Positions 9,651-18,928 of a stretch of DNA of 64,000 nt are shown here, piece after piece. The DNA comes from Rhizobium sp. RCAM05350 (lineage in GTDB: Bacteria > Pseudomonadota > Alphaproteobacteria > Rhizobiales > Rhizobiaceae), in assembly GCA_024426085.1 (NCBI GenBank), contig CP087974.1, positions 2,480,001 to 2,544,000 of the forward strand, read 5' to 3'. The notes beneath the pieces were generated by a model. That model was not told the origin of the DNA, ran no database searches, and saw only the letters and a list, made by a program, of their open reading frames with translations. The translations under genes and the position numbers were made by a program. Every line of letters begins with the position of its first letter. Position 1 is the first letter of the stretch.

Positions 9651-10431
9651 ATGGATCTCGGGATCAACGGCAAGCGGGCACTCGTTCTTGGCGGCAGCAA
9701 GGGGCTGGGGCGCGGGATTGCCGAAGCGCTCGCGGCGGGAGGGGTCAATGTCGCCCTGACCGGCCGCGATCAGGGGAAGGCGGCGCAGAGTGCTGCGCAG
9801 ATCGGTGATTCGGCCCGGGGCTTTGCGCTTGATCTGGCCAACCCCGATGCCATCGATCCGTTTCTCGACCGGCTTCAAGCCGATTTTGGCAGAATCGATA
9901 TCCTCGTGCTGAACGGTGGCGGGCCGCCGCCAAGTCTTGCGGCAGAGATCGACCCGGCGTTCTGGCGCGCCCAGTTCGACACGATGGTTCTGGCCGGCAT
10001 GCGGATCACCAACCGGTTGCTGCCTTCCATGCGACAGAACGGCTGGGGCCGCATCATGGCCGTGGCGTCCACCAGTATTCGCGAGCCTATTCCTGGCCTC
10101 ACGGCCTCCAATGCCCTTCGGAGCGCCGTTGCGGGCTGGCTAAAGACGCTTGCCGGCGAAGTGGCGGCCGACGGTATCACCGTCAACATGCTTCTGCCCG
10201 GCCGGCTGGCGACGGACAGAACACTGAGCTTCGATAGGATGGATGCCGAGCGCGAGGGGTTGAGCATCGAGACTGTTGCCGCGCGCAGCCAGTCGGATAT
10301 TCCAGTCGGGCGTTATGGCACTCCCGCCGAGTTCGGGGCGGCAGCCGCATTTCTCGCCAGCCGGCAGGCAGGCTACATTACCGGCGTCGCGCTACCGATC
10401 GATGGTGGTCTCAGCCCGCGCGATGATTTAG
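9651..10431 (+). CDS. Divergent short-chain dehydrogenase/reductase (one indel)
   Basis: A cytosolic NAD(P)-binding oxidoreductase of about 260 residues. The cofactor motif GGSKGLGRGIAEAL (about 15-28) and LVLNGGGPPP are clear, and the C terminus has GYITGVALPIDGGL, as in ketoacyl-ACP-reductase-like SDRs. The usual YxxxK catalytic pair is missing: after the strand AVASTSI the sequence reads GLTASNALRSAV. Substrate and activity therefore cannot be inferred from the family. GAGGAG precedes the ATG at 9651. An extra C near 10415 moves the end out of frame; the natural end is SRAMI-stop at 10431. It converges on the taurine-type permease gene. Confidence 0.8.
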
Positions 10432-10447
10432 GCTGGATTGTTGTTTT

Positions 10448-11297
10448 CTACCGATGCACGGCCCAGGGCACGAACCAGCGCTCCAGCAGGCGCGCCAGGA
10501 TTTCGAAGAGAACCGCTATCACGGCAATCACGATGATGCCGGCGATCACGATATCGGTGACGAGGAATTGCGCGGCCGACTGGATCATGAAGCCGAGGCC
10601 GCGGCTCGCCGCCACCAGTTCGGCGGCAACCAGTGTCGACCAGCCGGCGCCGAGCGCGATGCGGGTGCCGGTCAGGATCGAGGGGATGGCGCTGGGCAAA
10701 ATCACGTTCAGGAGGATCTGCAGGCGGGAAGCCCCTGAACGATCGTGCGGCATTGATGAAATCGGCCGGGGCCGATTTGACGCCGGCGGCCGTCGACAGG
10801 ATAACCGGCGGCAGCATGGCAAGCGAGATGACGGTAATCTTCGAGGCCTCGCCGATGCCGATCCAGATGATGATCAGCGGCAGGTAGGCGAGCGGCGGCA
10901 GCGGCCGCAGGAATTCGACGATCGGATCGAGAATGCCCTTGCCGATGCGGCTGGTGCCAATGGCAAGGCCTGCCGGAATGCCGATGATGAGGGCGACGGC
11001 AAGCGCTGCGAAAATGCGCAGCAGGCTGGCAAACGTGTGCTCGGCAAGCGTTGAATCGACGAAACCGTTGATCGCGACGGAGTAGATGGCCTTCAGCACG
11101 ACGAGGGGTGACGGCAGGAACAGCGGCGACACGACGCCGTAGGCCGAGGCGAGACCCCAGGCTGCGATGATGACGGCGATGGTTGCCAGCGAGATCGTCA
11201 GGGTTCCGAGGCTGCGCTTCGGCTTATCCGCATTGATGACGCCATCCGCAGGCACGGTTGGCGTGTCGGGCACGATTGTGCCGATATTGATGGTCAT
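10448..11297 (-). CDS. tauC: Taurine/sulfonate-type ABC transporter permease (one indel)
   Basis: Inner-membrane permease of the SsuC/TauC type, about 282 residues with six predicted helices. After a polar N-terminal tail it shows LATIAVIIAAWGLASAYG, then PLFLPSPLVVLKAIY, FLRPLPPLAYLPLIIIWIGI and, in the shifted frame, ASRLQILLNVILPSAIPSI with the EAA-type coupling loop, ending LLERWFVPWAVHR at 10448. The frame changes at about 10738 near SFRG/GAS, one extra base. The start overlaps the ATPase stop as ATGA (11294-11297). The symbol rests on the strong TauA similarity of the linked binding protein. Confidence 0.85.
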
Positions 11298-12090
11298 GCC
11301 GCATCCTCCTCGGCGTCCGCGTGGATAAGGCCGGTCAGGCCATCGTGAAGGCGCCGGTATTCCGGCGGATCCTTGATGTCCTGCAGGGATTTTCCGCCGA
11401 GAAGCTGCCTTCCGAAGCTTGCCGGGATATCGGCAATGATACGGCCGGGATTGGGCGCCAGAACGACGACCCGGCTGGCAAGCAGCATGGCCTCCTCGAT
11501 ACTGTGGGTGATCAAAAGGCGCCAGTCTTGCTGTCCGACCAGACCTTGAGCAGGAATTGCTGCAGGCGGGTGCGGGTCAGCGCATCGAGTGCGCCGAGCG
11601 GCTCGTCGAGCAGCAGGAAGCGCGGCTCGGACGCCAGCGCACGGGCGATGCCGACGCGCTGGCGCATACCGCCCGACAATTCCCAGATGTTTTTGGCGCC
11701 GGCGTTTTCGAGGCCAACCTTGGCAAGCAGTTCATCTGCCAGCAGCCGGCGTTCGCCCTTGGCAACCCCCTTCAGCTTCAGCGGAAAGGCGACATTGTCG
11801 CGGGCGTTCAGCCAGGGATAGAGCGCATCGTCTTGGAAGACGACGGCGCGATCGGCGGCCGGACCGGTGATGTCCGCGCCATCTACCGAGACGCGGCCGG
11901 ATGTGGGTTTCAAGAACCCCGCTGCGAGATTAAGAAGGCTGGTCTTGCCGGAGCCGGAGCGGCCGATGACGGCGATGAATTCATCCGAGGCGAGATGCAG
12001 CGTCACGCCATCGAGCACCAGCCGTGTCTGACGGCTGTCACGATCGGCCGGAAACGCTAGGGATACGGATTGCAGCGACAGGACGCTCAT
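11294..12090 (-). CDS. tauB: Taurine/sulfonate-type ABC transporter ATPase (one indel)
   Basis: Cytosolic ATPase that powers the neighbouring permease. Walker A is GRSGSGKT, the Q-loop region is VVFQDDALYPWLN, the ABC signature is LSGGMRQR, Walker B is FLLLDEPLGALD, and the switch His is in LITHSIEEAM. A missing T near 11515 (four T where five are needed for GAFLITHS) splits it into two frames. I take the ATG at 12090; a GTG two codons upstream is possible. The gene lies 57 bp after the binding-protein gene with a hairpin between them, and overlaps the permease gene by four bases. Length is about 265 residues, normal. Confidence 0.87.
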
Positions 12091-12108
12091 GATCACACCG
12101 ATGGCTTG

Positions 12109-12141
12109 AGGCGCTGGAATCCACGGAGGTTTCCAGCGCCT
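12109..12141 (-). promoter_or_regulatory. Intercistronic hairpin between tauA and tauB
   Basis: A perfect 11-base inverted repeat, AGGCGCTGGAA and TTCCAGCGCCT, is separated by 11 bases. It lies just after the binding-protein stop and has no T-run, so it is more likely an mRNA-stabilising or attenuating stem than a full terminator, giving more binding protein than membrane components. Confidence 0.6.
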
Positions 12142-12147
12142 GGTTTG

Positions 12148-13158
12148 TTAGAGACCAGCCTTGGCGGCTTCGACGACCCAGCGCGACGAGACGTAGGGCG
12201 CGTAGTCCGGAAGGACGGCCGGGATCTTGCCCTGTTCCAAAAGGAAAGCCGAGGTTTCGGCCACGGCCTTTGCCGTGCCGCCACCGAGCAGACCGGCACC
12301 GGCCTGCTCTTCCAGCGTCGGGAAGTGATAGCCCTTCAGCAGCGCCGGAACCTCCTCGACCTTCGCGCCAGTGAGCTTGGCGATCTTTTCCGCTTCCGGC
12401 GATGCAGCGTTCCAGCTGTCGGGATTGGCGCGGTAGGACGCATAAGCCTTGCCGGTCACCTGAACGAAGCCGGTGACGATGTCCGGATGTTCTTCGGCGA
12501 ATTTCTTGCTGACGATCCAGGCATCGAAAGTCGGACCACCCCATGCGGCGACATCTGCCGAGGTGGCGAGCACGCTGCCGGTTTTCTTCAGCTCGGACAG
12601 GACCGGATCCCAGACGTAAGCGCCATCGATATCGCCGCGTTCCCAGGCCGCCGCGATTTCCGGCGGCCGCAAGTTGAGAATTTCGACCGACTTCGGATCG
12701 ACCTTCCAGTGCTTCAGCGCCGTCAGCAGGCTGTAATGGGCGGTGGAGACGAACGGCGTGGCGATCTTCTTGCCAGCGAGGCCTTCGGGCTTGTCGATGC
12801 CCTTGACGGCCAGCGCCTCGGCCTCCGAGATCAAGCCGACGACGAAGATCGTCTCGATCGGGATCTCGCGGCTGGCGGCGGCGGCGAGCGGCGACGAGCC
12901 GACATAGCCGATATCGAGCGAACCGGAGGCGATCGCGGTGATCACGTCAGCACCACTGTCGAATTTCTGCCAGTTGATCTTGGCGCCGGTGACCTTTTCG
13001 TAGGCACCGTCGGCCTGTGGCACGCGCGACGGCTCGACGATCGGCTGGTAGCCGATATTGACGTCGACGTCGGCGGCGTAGGAGAAATGGCTCTGCGTCG
13101 TGAAAGCGAGAACGGCCAGCGTGGCGGTTCCCAAAAGGCGGCGGCGGTTGATTGTCAT
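12148..13158 (-). CDS. tauA: Taurine ABC transporter substrate-binding protein
   Basis: A periplasmic binding protein that captures taurine or a related sulfonate. The 336-residue protein begins MTINRRRLLGTATLAVLAF with a twin-Arg-like basic start and a signal peptide ending near SYAAD. The mature part follows E. coli TauA closely: IGYQPIVEPSRVPQADGAYE, WQKFDSGADVITAIASG, GYVGSSPLAAAASREIPIE, STAHYSLLTALKHW, LRPPEIAAAWERGDIDGAYV and YAPYVSSRWV. GAGAGGGAC precedes the ATG at 13158. The frame is intact. It is first in a leftward operon tauA-tauB-tauC. No tauD dioxygenase is next to it; an LLM flavin monooxygenase is divergently transcribed instead. Confidence 0.9.
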   Translation of the reverse strand: MTINRRRLLGTATLAVLAFTTQSHFSYAADVDVNIGYQPIVEPSRVPQADGAYEKVTGAKINWQKFDSGADVITAIASGSLDIGYVGSSPLAAAASREIPIETIFVVGLISEAEALAVKGIDKPEGLAGKKIATPFVSTAHYSLLTALKHWKVDPKSVEILNLRPPEIAAAWERGDIDGAYVWDPVLSELKKTGSVLATSADVAAWGGPTFDAWIVSKKFAEEHPDIVTGFVQVTGKAYASYRANPDSWNAASPEAEKIAKLTGAKVEEVPALLKGYHFPTLEEQAGAGLLGGGTAKAVAETSAFLLEQGKIPAVLPDYAPYVSSRWVVEAAKAGL

Positions 13159-13210
13159 GTCCCTCTCCCGGCAATGGTTCAATGGCATTCCGCGCCGAAG
13201 GCTCCGGTGG

Positions 13211-13295
13211 AATGATGTTTAATCATTGTAAAATTCATAGAATTTATAGAGATAAAAAATTCCTGGATTCGCGGTGCTTTCGTAATGTGAATCCA
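13211..13295. promoter_or_regulatory. Divergent control region between tauA and LLM monooxygenase genes
   Basis: AT-rich sequence with two inverted repeats: AATGAT-gtttA-ATCATT-like at 13211-13227 and TGGATTC/GAATCCA at 13264-13270 and 13289-13295. The repeats lie between divergent starts at 13158 and 13377 and are candidate sites for a sulfur-responsive regulator. No regulator gene is adjacent. Confidence 0.4.
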
Positions 13296-13376
13296 AAATG
13301 ATCGAAGACTGGGGTCTTTTCGCCGGAATGGTGCGAGACGGTGAAAAGCGCTATCGAAAGGCAGGGGGACGGCAAC

Positions 13377-14746
13377 ATGAAGACAATGCAGATTTACGCC
13401 TTCGACATGAACTGCGTCGGCCACATCAATCATGGCCTCTGGACGCATCCCGCGCGATCAGTCGATGCGCTATACCGATCTCGACTACTGGACGGATCTG
13501 GCCATCACCGCCGAGCGCGGCAAGCTGGACGGGCTGTTCCTGGCCGATATCGTCGGGGGTTTACGACGTCTACAAGGCAAACCCGGCCCCGACGATCGAG
13601 ACCGGCGCACAGATCCCCGTCAACGATCCGCTCATCTCGATTTCGGCCATGGCGCACGTGACCAAAAATCTGGGCTTCGGCGTCACCGTCAACACCACCT
13701 ATGAGCCGCCGTTTCTTCTGGCGCGGCGCATGTCGACGCTGGATCATCTGACCAAGGGGCGGATCGGCTGGAATATCGTTACCGGCTATCTCGACAGCGC
13801 TGCCCGCAGCATGGGGCTGGACCAGCAACCGGATCACGATGCCCGTTACGATGCGGCGGAGGAGTATCTCGAGATCCTCTACAAGCTCTGGGAAGGCAGC
13901 TGGGACGACGACGCGGTGCTGCGCGACAAGACGGGGCGGATATTTGCCGATCCCTCCCGGGTGCGGGCAGTGAGGCATGACGGGCGCTATTACAAGATGG
14001 ACGGGATCCACCTGAGCGAACCCTCACCGCAGCGTACACCGCTGCTGTTTCAGGCCGGGGCCTCGGCGCGGGGGCAGGACTTTGCCGGCAAACATGCCGA
14101 ATGCGTGTTCATCGCCAGTGCAGCACCGAAGGCCGCCAAACCCATTGTTGAAGGCTTGCGCCGGAAAGCCGAAGAGTTTGGGGCGCGCAGCGATGCCTTG
14201 CGCATCCTCAATCTATTGACCGTCGTCGTTGGGCGAACGGAGAGGGAAGCGCAGGACAAGCTGGAAGACTATCGCCACTATGCCAGCGTCGAGGCCTCAC
14301 TGGCGCACTATTCCAGCTCCATCGGCATCGATCTTTCGCAATACGGACTGGACGAACCGATCGAACAGCTGACCACCAATGCCAACCAGTCGGCGCTGGC
14401 GGCAATCACCAAACAGGCGGCCAAGCCCGTGACCGTCCGGCAGATCACCGAGCAGATGGTGCTGGGCAGCCGGATGAAGCCGGTGGTCGGTTCGCCGGAG
14501 CAGATTGCCGATCATCTGCAGATGTGGATCGAGGAAGCCGGCATCGACGGTTTCAACCTCGCCCGCACCGTGGCACCCGAGAGTCTCACGGATTTCGTCG
14601 ATCTGGTCGTGCCGGTACTGCAGGAACGGGGCCTGTTCAAGGCGGATTATGCCGAGGGACCGCTGCGGCAGAAACTGTTCGGCGGCGAAAACGGGAGATT
14701 GACCGCCTCCCATCCCGCCGCCGCTTTCAGGCACAATAGAACTTAG
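13377..14746 (+). CDS. LLM-class flavin monooxygenase, NtaA/SnaA/DszA type (two indels)
   Basis: A reduced-flavin-dependent monooxygenase of about 455 residues. Members oxidise nitrilotriacetate, dibenzothiophene sulfone, or organosulfur compounds for sulfur release. The ATG at 13377 follows GGGGGAC. Landmarks are MQIYAFDMNCVGHINHGLWT, RYTDLDYWTDLAITAERGKL, GFGVTVNTTYEPPFLLARRM, STLDHLTKGRIGWNIVTGYL and LLFQAGASARGQDFAGKHAE. Two extra bases, near 13450 and 13553, are needed to join the frames. It ends four bases before the convergent metI stop. Being divergent from the taurine transporter supports a role in using an imported sulfur compound; the substrate is inference. Confidence 0.85.
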
Positions 14747-14750
14747 CCGG

Positions 14751-15405
14751 CTACTTGTGATCCAGCCTGGCGACGAGGCGGTCGCCAAGCCACTGGATGC
14801 CGCAGACCAGAACGATCAGCACGATCACCACCGCGATCATCACTGTTGTCTCGAACCGCTGATAGCCATAGCGGATCGCGAGATCGCCTAGGCCGCCGGC
14901 GCCGATAGCACCGGCCATGGCCGAGGCGCCAACCAGCGTTACCAGCGTCACCGTGAAACCGGCGATGATGCCCGGCAACGCTTCCGGCACCAGCACTTCG
15001 CGGATGATCGTCCAGCGATTGCCGCCCATGGCACGCACGGCATCGATCAGGCCGCGATCGACTTCCCGCAGCGACACTTCAGCGATCCGGGCGTAATAGG
15101 GCGTGGCGGCAATCGCCAGCGGCACGATGGCCGCCCAGGTGCCGAGCGCCGTGCCGACGATCAGCCGGGTTACCGGGATCAGCGCCACGAGCAGGATGAT
15201 GAAGGGCACGGAGCGGAAGCCGTTGACGATGGCGCCGAGCACGCTGTTGAGCCAGGGCTTTTCGGCAATGCCGCCCCCGCGCGGTGGCAACGAGCGCGAG
15301 ACCCAGCGGCAGGCCCGCAGCAAGCGAAATAATGCCCGACGCGCCGGTCATCAGGATGGTTTCCCACAGCGAGCGAAAAAGCAGTTCAAGCATGATTGGC
15401 GTCAT
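14751..15405 (-). CDS. metI: Methionine ABC transporter permease (one indel)
   Basis: An inner-membrane permease of about 217 residues with five predicted helices. It begins [20 protein letters not shown] and has SGIISLAAGLPLGLALVATA, then WLNSVLGAIVNGFRSVPFII, the coupling loop with DAVRAMGGNRWTIIREVLVP, and ends LVARLDHK. A run of five G near 15283 (four expected) shifts the frame. The ATG at 15405 lies inside the 3' end of metN; a second ATG at 15393 would give an eight-base overlap with the metN stop. It is the last gene of metQ-metN-metI. Confidence 0.88.
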
Positions 15406-16463
15406 AACCAAGCACCTCCACCCCGCGCCGCGGGCTTTTAGAAAATTCTGGACCTGTTCCGGCAACGCGGCGTCGCGTGCGGGAACGGCAATGAAGAACC
15501 GCGCCACCGGCTGGTTCTGGATGTGATCGATACCGCCATGGACAAGCCGGAAGGACTGCGGCAGTGCCTGCGACAGATCGGCAAAAGCGCGCCCTGGGCA
15601 GCCGGACCGGCCATGTCGATGCTGAGGATCTGTTCGCCTCCGGACACCGGCGACAGGCGCGCCGCGATATAGTCCGGCAATTGCGGGCGAATGCCGCTGA
15701 GCAAGCTCTGGGTGATCGGCGCTTGCGGATCGGCAAACACCGACCAGACCTGGCCTTCCTCGACGATGCGGCCGGCATCGATGACTGCGACACGATCGGC
15801 AACGCTGCGCACGACTTCCATCTCATGGGTGATCAGCAGAATGGTCAGGCCGAGCTTGCGGTTGATGTCCTTCAGGAGTGCCAGAATCGAGCGCGTCGTT
15901 TCCGGATCGAGCGCCGAGGTGGCTTCGTCGGACAACAGCAGCGCCGGACGGGCGGCGAGAGCGCGGGCAATGCCGACACGCTGCTTCTGGCCGCCGGAGA
16001 GCGAGGATGGGTAAGCCTTGGCCTTGTCGGATAGCCCGACGAGATCCAGCAGTTCGGCAGCGCGCTTCAGGCGCTCGGCCTTGCCGAGACCTTCGATCTT
16101 CAGCGGCAGTGCGACGTTTTCCTCGACGGTCTTTGCCGACAGCAGATTGAAATGCTGGAAGATCATGCCGATGCGGCGGCGCAGCGGCTGCAGCTCCTTT
16201 TCGCTCAGGCCGGTAATGTTGCGGCCCTCGATATGGATTTCGCCGCTATCGGTCTGCTCCAGCCCGTTCAGGCACCGGATCAGCGTCGACTTTCCGGCAC
16301 CGCTGCGGCCGATAATGCCGAGGATTTCGCCCTTGCGCACCGTCAGCGATACCCCGTCCAGAGCTGGTGTCGTGCCGAATCGGCGCTTGACGTCCGTCAG
16401 CCGGACAACCTCGTCCGCCTGCACGGGCGCTAAGGTCGCAGACGCGGAAACAACAGAATTCAT
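15386..16463 (-). CDS. metN: Methionine ABC transporter ATPase (two indels)
   Basis: A cytosolic ATPase with the C-terminal NIL-type regulatory domain usual in MetN. Walker A is GRSGAGKS, Q-loop [15 protein letters not shown], signature LSGGQKQR, Walker [14 protein letters not shown] and H-loop LITHEMEVV. The C-terminal domain ([20 protein letters not shown] and [12 protein letters not shown]) is recovered only after two single-base losses, at a T-run near 15585 and a G-run near 15424. The ATG at 16463 follows GAAGG. Length is about 359 residues. The methionine name fits the NIL domain and gene order; other amino acids or sulfoxides are possible. Confidence 0.88.
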
Positions 16464-16592
16464 GCCTTGTCCTTCATTGGGTTTTCGGCGTTTGGTTTTT
16501 GGCACCTCTATAACGCCCAAGGCGGCCCTGGCAAATGAATGCCAGAGCCGCCCGGTTTAGCGCACCCTTTCGCTCAAAGGTACGAAAGTGGA

Positions 16593-17426
16593 TCAATAGG
16601 CGCTGATGCCGGTGCCCTTGTAGACCTTGTCGAATTCGGCCTTGACGGCATCGTTCTGGTAGGACGAGACCAGCGTCTTCACCCAGGCTTCATTCTCTGT
16701 GCCGGTCTTGACGGCGATGAAGTTGCGGTAAGGATTGTTATCGACCGGTTCCTGGGCGATCCGGTCTTCCGCCGACAGGCCGCTCTTCAGTGCCCAATCG
16801 GTGTTGACGACGGCGGCATCGAGGTCTTCGATCCGCGCGGCCGACGACGCCGGCGTCCAGTTCCTTGATTTCGACCTTCTTCGGATTTTCAACGATATCG
16901 GCGATCGTCGCCAGGATGCCGGTGCCGTCCTTGAGCTTGATGATGCCTTCGTTCTGCAGCACGCGCAGTGCGCGCCCTTCGTTCGACGGATCGTTCGGCA
17001 CGCCGATCACGGCACCTTCCGGCAGTTCGGCAACAGTCTTGAACTTCTTGGTGTAGAGGCCGATCGGCCAGACGCCGGTATAGCCGACATTGACGATGTG
17101 GTAGCCGTGCTGCTGGATCTGGTTGTCGAGATAAGGCTGGTGCTGGAAGGCGTTGGCATCGACTTCGCCGCGCTCCAGCGCTTCGTTCGGCTGGGTATAA
17201 TCATTGAAAACAACGGTTTCGATGGTCAGGCCCTGCTTGGCGGCCTCCGTGGTGACAACGCGCCAGACGTCCTCGTCCTCGCCGCTGATGATGCCGACCT
17301 TGATCGACTTGTCTTCGGCAAAGCTTATCGACGGCGCGGCAAAGCCAGCGATCGCAACGGCGGAAACGGCAAGAGCGGTCAGGGCCGCGCGCGCGAAAGG
17401 GTGTGAAGAAGAGTCTTTTTGGTCAT
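16593..17426 (-). CDS. metQ: Methionine-binding protein, NlpA/MetQ family (two indels)
   Basis: A periplasmic binding protein of about 277 residues. The signal peptide MTKKTLLHTLSRA leads to a cleavage site near ISFAED; no lipobox Cys is evident, unlike E. coli MetQ. The mature part contains IKVGIISGEDEDVWRVV, VDANAFQHQPYLDNQ, VIGVPNDPSNEGRALRVLQN, DLDAAVVNTDWALKSG and DNNPYRNFIAVK, the standard family pattern. A base is missing near 17383 within the signal peptide and one is extra near 16850, so no single frame covers it. It is the first gene of the leftward metQ-metN-metI operon and has an inverted-repeat leader. Confidence 0.87.
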
Positions 17427-17448
17427 TGTCAGTCCCGTCCTGTCAGAT

Positions 17449-17516
17449 GAGGCGTTAGCCCCGGTGTGGGATGGTTATCGCAAAATAGGATGCGCCCGGC
17501 GAAGCACGAACGCCTC
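17449..17516 (-). promoter_or_regulatory. Inverted-repeat leader upstream of metQ
   Basis: GAGGCGTT at 17449-17456 and AACGCCTC at 17509-17516 form a perfect 8-base inverted repeat enclosing 52 bases, ending 23 bases upstream of the metQ start. The enclosed part contains further short GC-rich pairings. It could fold as a 5'-UTR element. I compared it by eye with the SAM-II pattern and saw no match, so a riboswitch claim is not supported. Confidence 0.35.
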
Positions 17517-17696
17517 TTATCGGGTAACGGCCGGGGAAAACTCTTGCGGATGTTCCGCCATTTGCGGACACAAATTTCCATAAAATCCGTAGACTACTTA
17601 ATCCGGCAGGTTTTATTGATCGTGGAAGCCAAAATTGCTTCCAACGCAGGAAAAATTGCATATCAAATGCGCTGCGGGTGACTTTAGGAGAGCAAG

Positions 17697-18125
17697 ATGG
17701 CGGAATTGACGACAAAAATCAGGCCGACAGGCGCAACCGCTGTTCTCGCCCGGCACGGGTTTCCACAGGTCACATCCGCGACAGGCGGCGAAATCCAGAT
17801 CGTCACCGGTCCGTCGCAGGCCGGCTTCAACCCGATCGACCTTTTATACGCATCGCTTTCGGCCTGCCTGACGATGAGCGCCAGGATTGCGGCAAGCCAG
17901 ATGGGACTGCTGGACCGGCTGAGCGAAATTCGCGCCGATGTCACCGGCGAGAAGTCCAGTGAAGGTCTGTCGCGGGTGGTGAAATTCAATGTCGTCCTGA
18001 CGATCCGGGGCGATATTCATGCCGAAGCGCGGCATTCGATTGCGCAGGCCGCCGAAGAGGAAATCTGCACCGTTAGTAATACGCTTCGCCTCGGTGCGGA
18101 TTTTTCGCTGACAGTTCTTGAATGA
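17697..18125 (+). CDS. OsmC family peroxidase-like protein
   Basis: A cytosolic OsmC/Ohr-fold protein of 142 residues. The two Cys expected for thiol-dependent peroxide reduction are present: Cys57 in YASLSACLTMSARIAA and Cys124 in EEEICTVSNTL. The sequence is of the OsmC-like branch rather than classical Ohr. GGAG precedes the ATG at 17697. It is divergent from the methionine transporter operon and converges on the DUF1349 gene. The frame is intact. Confidence 0.85.
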   Translation: MAELTTKIRPTGATAVLARHGFPQVTSATGGEIQIVTGPSQAGFNPIDLLYASLSACLTMSARIAASQMGLLDRLSEIRADVTGEKSSEGLSRVVKFNVVLTIRGDIHAEARHSIAQAAEEEICTVSNTLRLGADFSLTVLE

Positions 18126-18138
18126 AAGCGCTGCGATT

Positions 18139-18728
18139 CTAGCCGTGATCGGCATCATGCAGGGCGCGGCTGATCGGCGCACCGACGGTGACATCGCGAA
18201 ACGTTGCCTCGAACCCACCGCGTTCCGGCGAGCATGCGGTGATCCCGAACTCGGCATCCTCAGCTGAGAACGGGCAAAGCCGAGCCATCTGCCATGGCGC
18301 ATGGTCATCGAACCGGAATTGAACACGCACGGCAGCGTCATGACGCGTCAGCCGCCACGAAAAGCGGCGCGGACAACGAAATGCCGGGCAACGGGATGAC
18401 CGACCAGTCTGAGACGCCGCGCGTGACGACCACGCTGAAATGCATCAGGCCATCGGTATATTCGATACCGCATTTGATCCAGTTACGCTCGTCCAGCCGC
18501 AGCATCAGCCCCGCCTGATCGTAGAGAGTTTCTGTAAGCACCGTTGATCGTCGCCGAGCCCGTGAAATCACTGGTAACCGGACGCAGATAGGCATGTCCG
18601 CTGTCGCGGTGGAAGCCGTAGAAGGTTTCCTGCCAGAAATCGGTTTTCACATCGGTTTTCAGGGTCAGCGCGGTGGCATCTCCGCGCCAGACGGCCGGTT
18701 CATTGTGCCAGCGAAATGCCTCGGCCAT
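18139..18728 (-). CDS. DUF1349 domain protein (two indels)
   Basis: A small protein of about 196 residues with the concanavalin-like fold expected for DUF1349. Recognisable parts are FRWHNEPAVWRGD at the N terminus, LYDQAGLMLRLDERNWIKCG, IEYTDGLMHFSVVVTRGVSD and a C-terminal AEDAEFGITACSPERGGFEA. The ATG at 18728 follows GAGAGGGAAA. Frame changes of one extra base each are needed near 18535 and 18345 (TTTT for TTT). Members are sometimes named regulators of a beta-lactamase or enolase without firm evidence, so I give no function. Confidence 0.75.
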
Positions 18729-18928
18729 GGTGGTTTTCCCTCTCTCGCGCCTCGTGCTGTGGCGGCAATCTAACCATCGGCGACCGGCTAGCAAGCCCGG
18801 CCGCAGGCTGGCGCTTCATATCCGGCATTGGCAAGGCGCGTGTGTTTGACTATGGATGCCGCCATGGGCGCATCTGAAACAGGCATGAAGCCGCGATGCG
18901 CCTGCGCGATGTCATTCTGGAGTGTGCC

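Noticed and set aside
17427..17696. SAM-II riboswitch upstream of metQ
   Set aside because: The conserved SAM-II core is not visible; only a plain inverted repeat is present.
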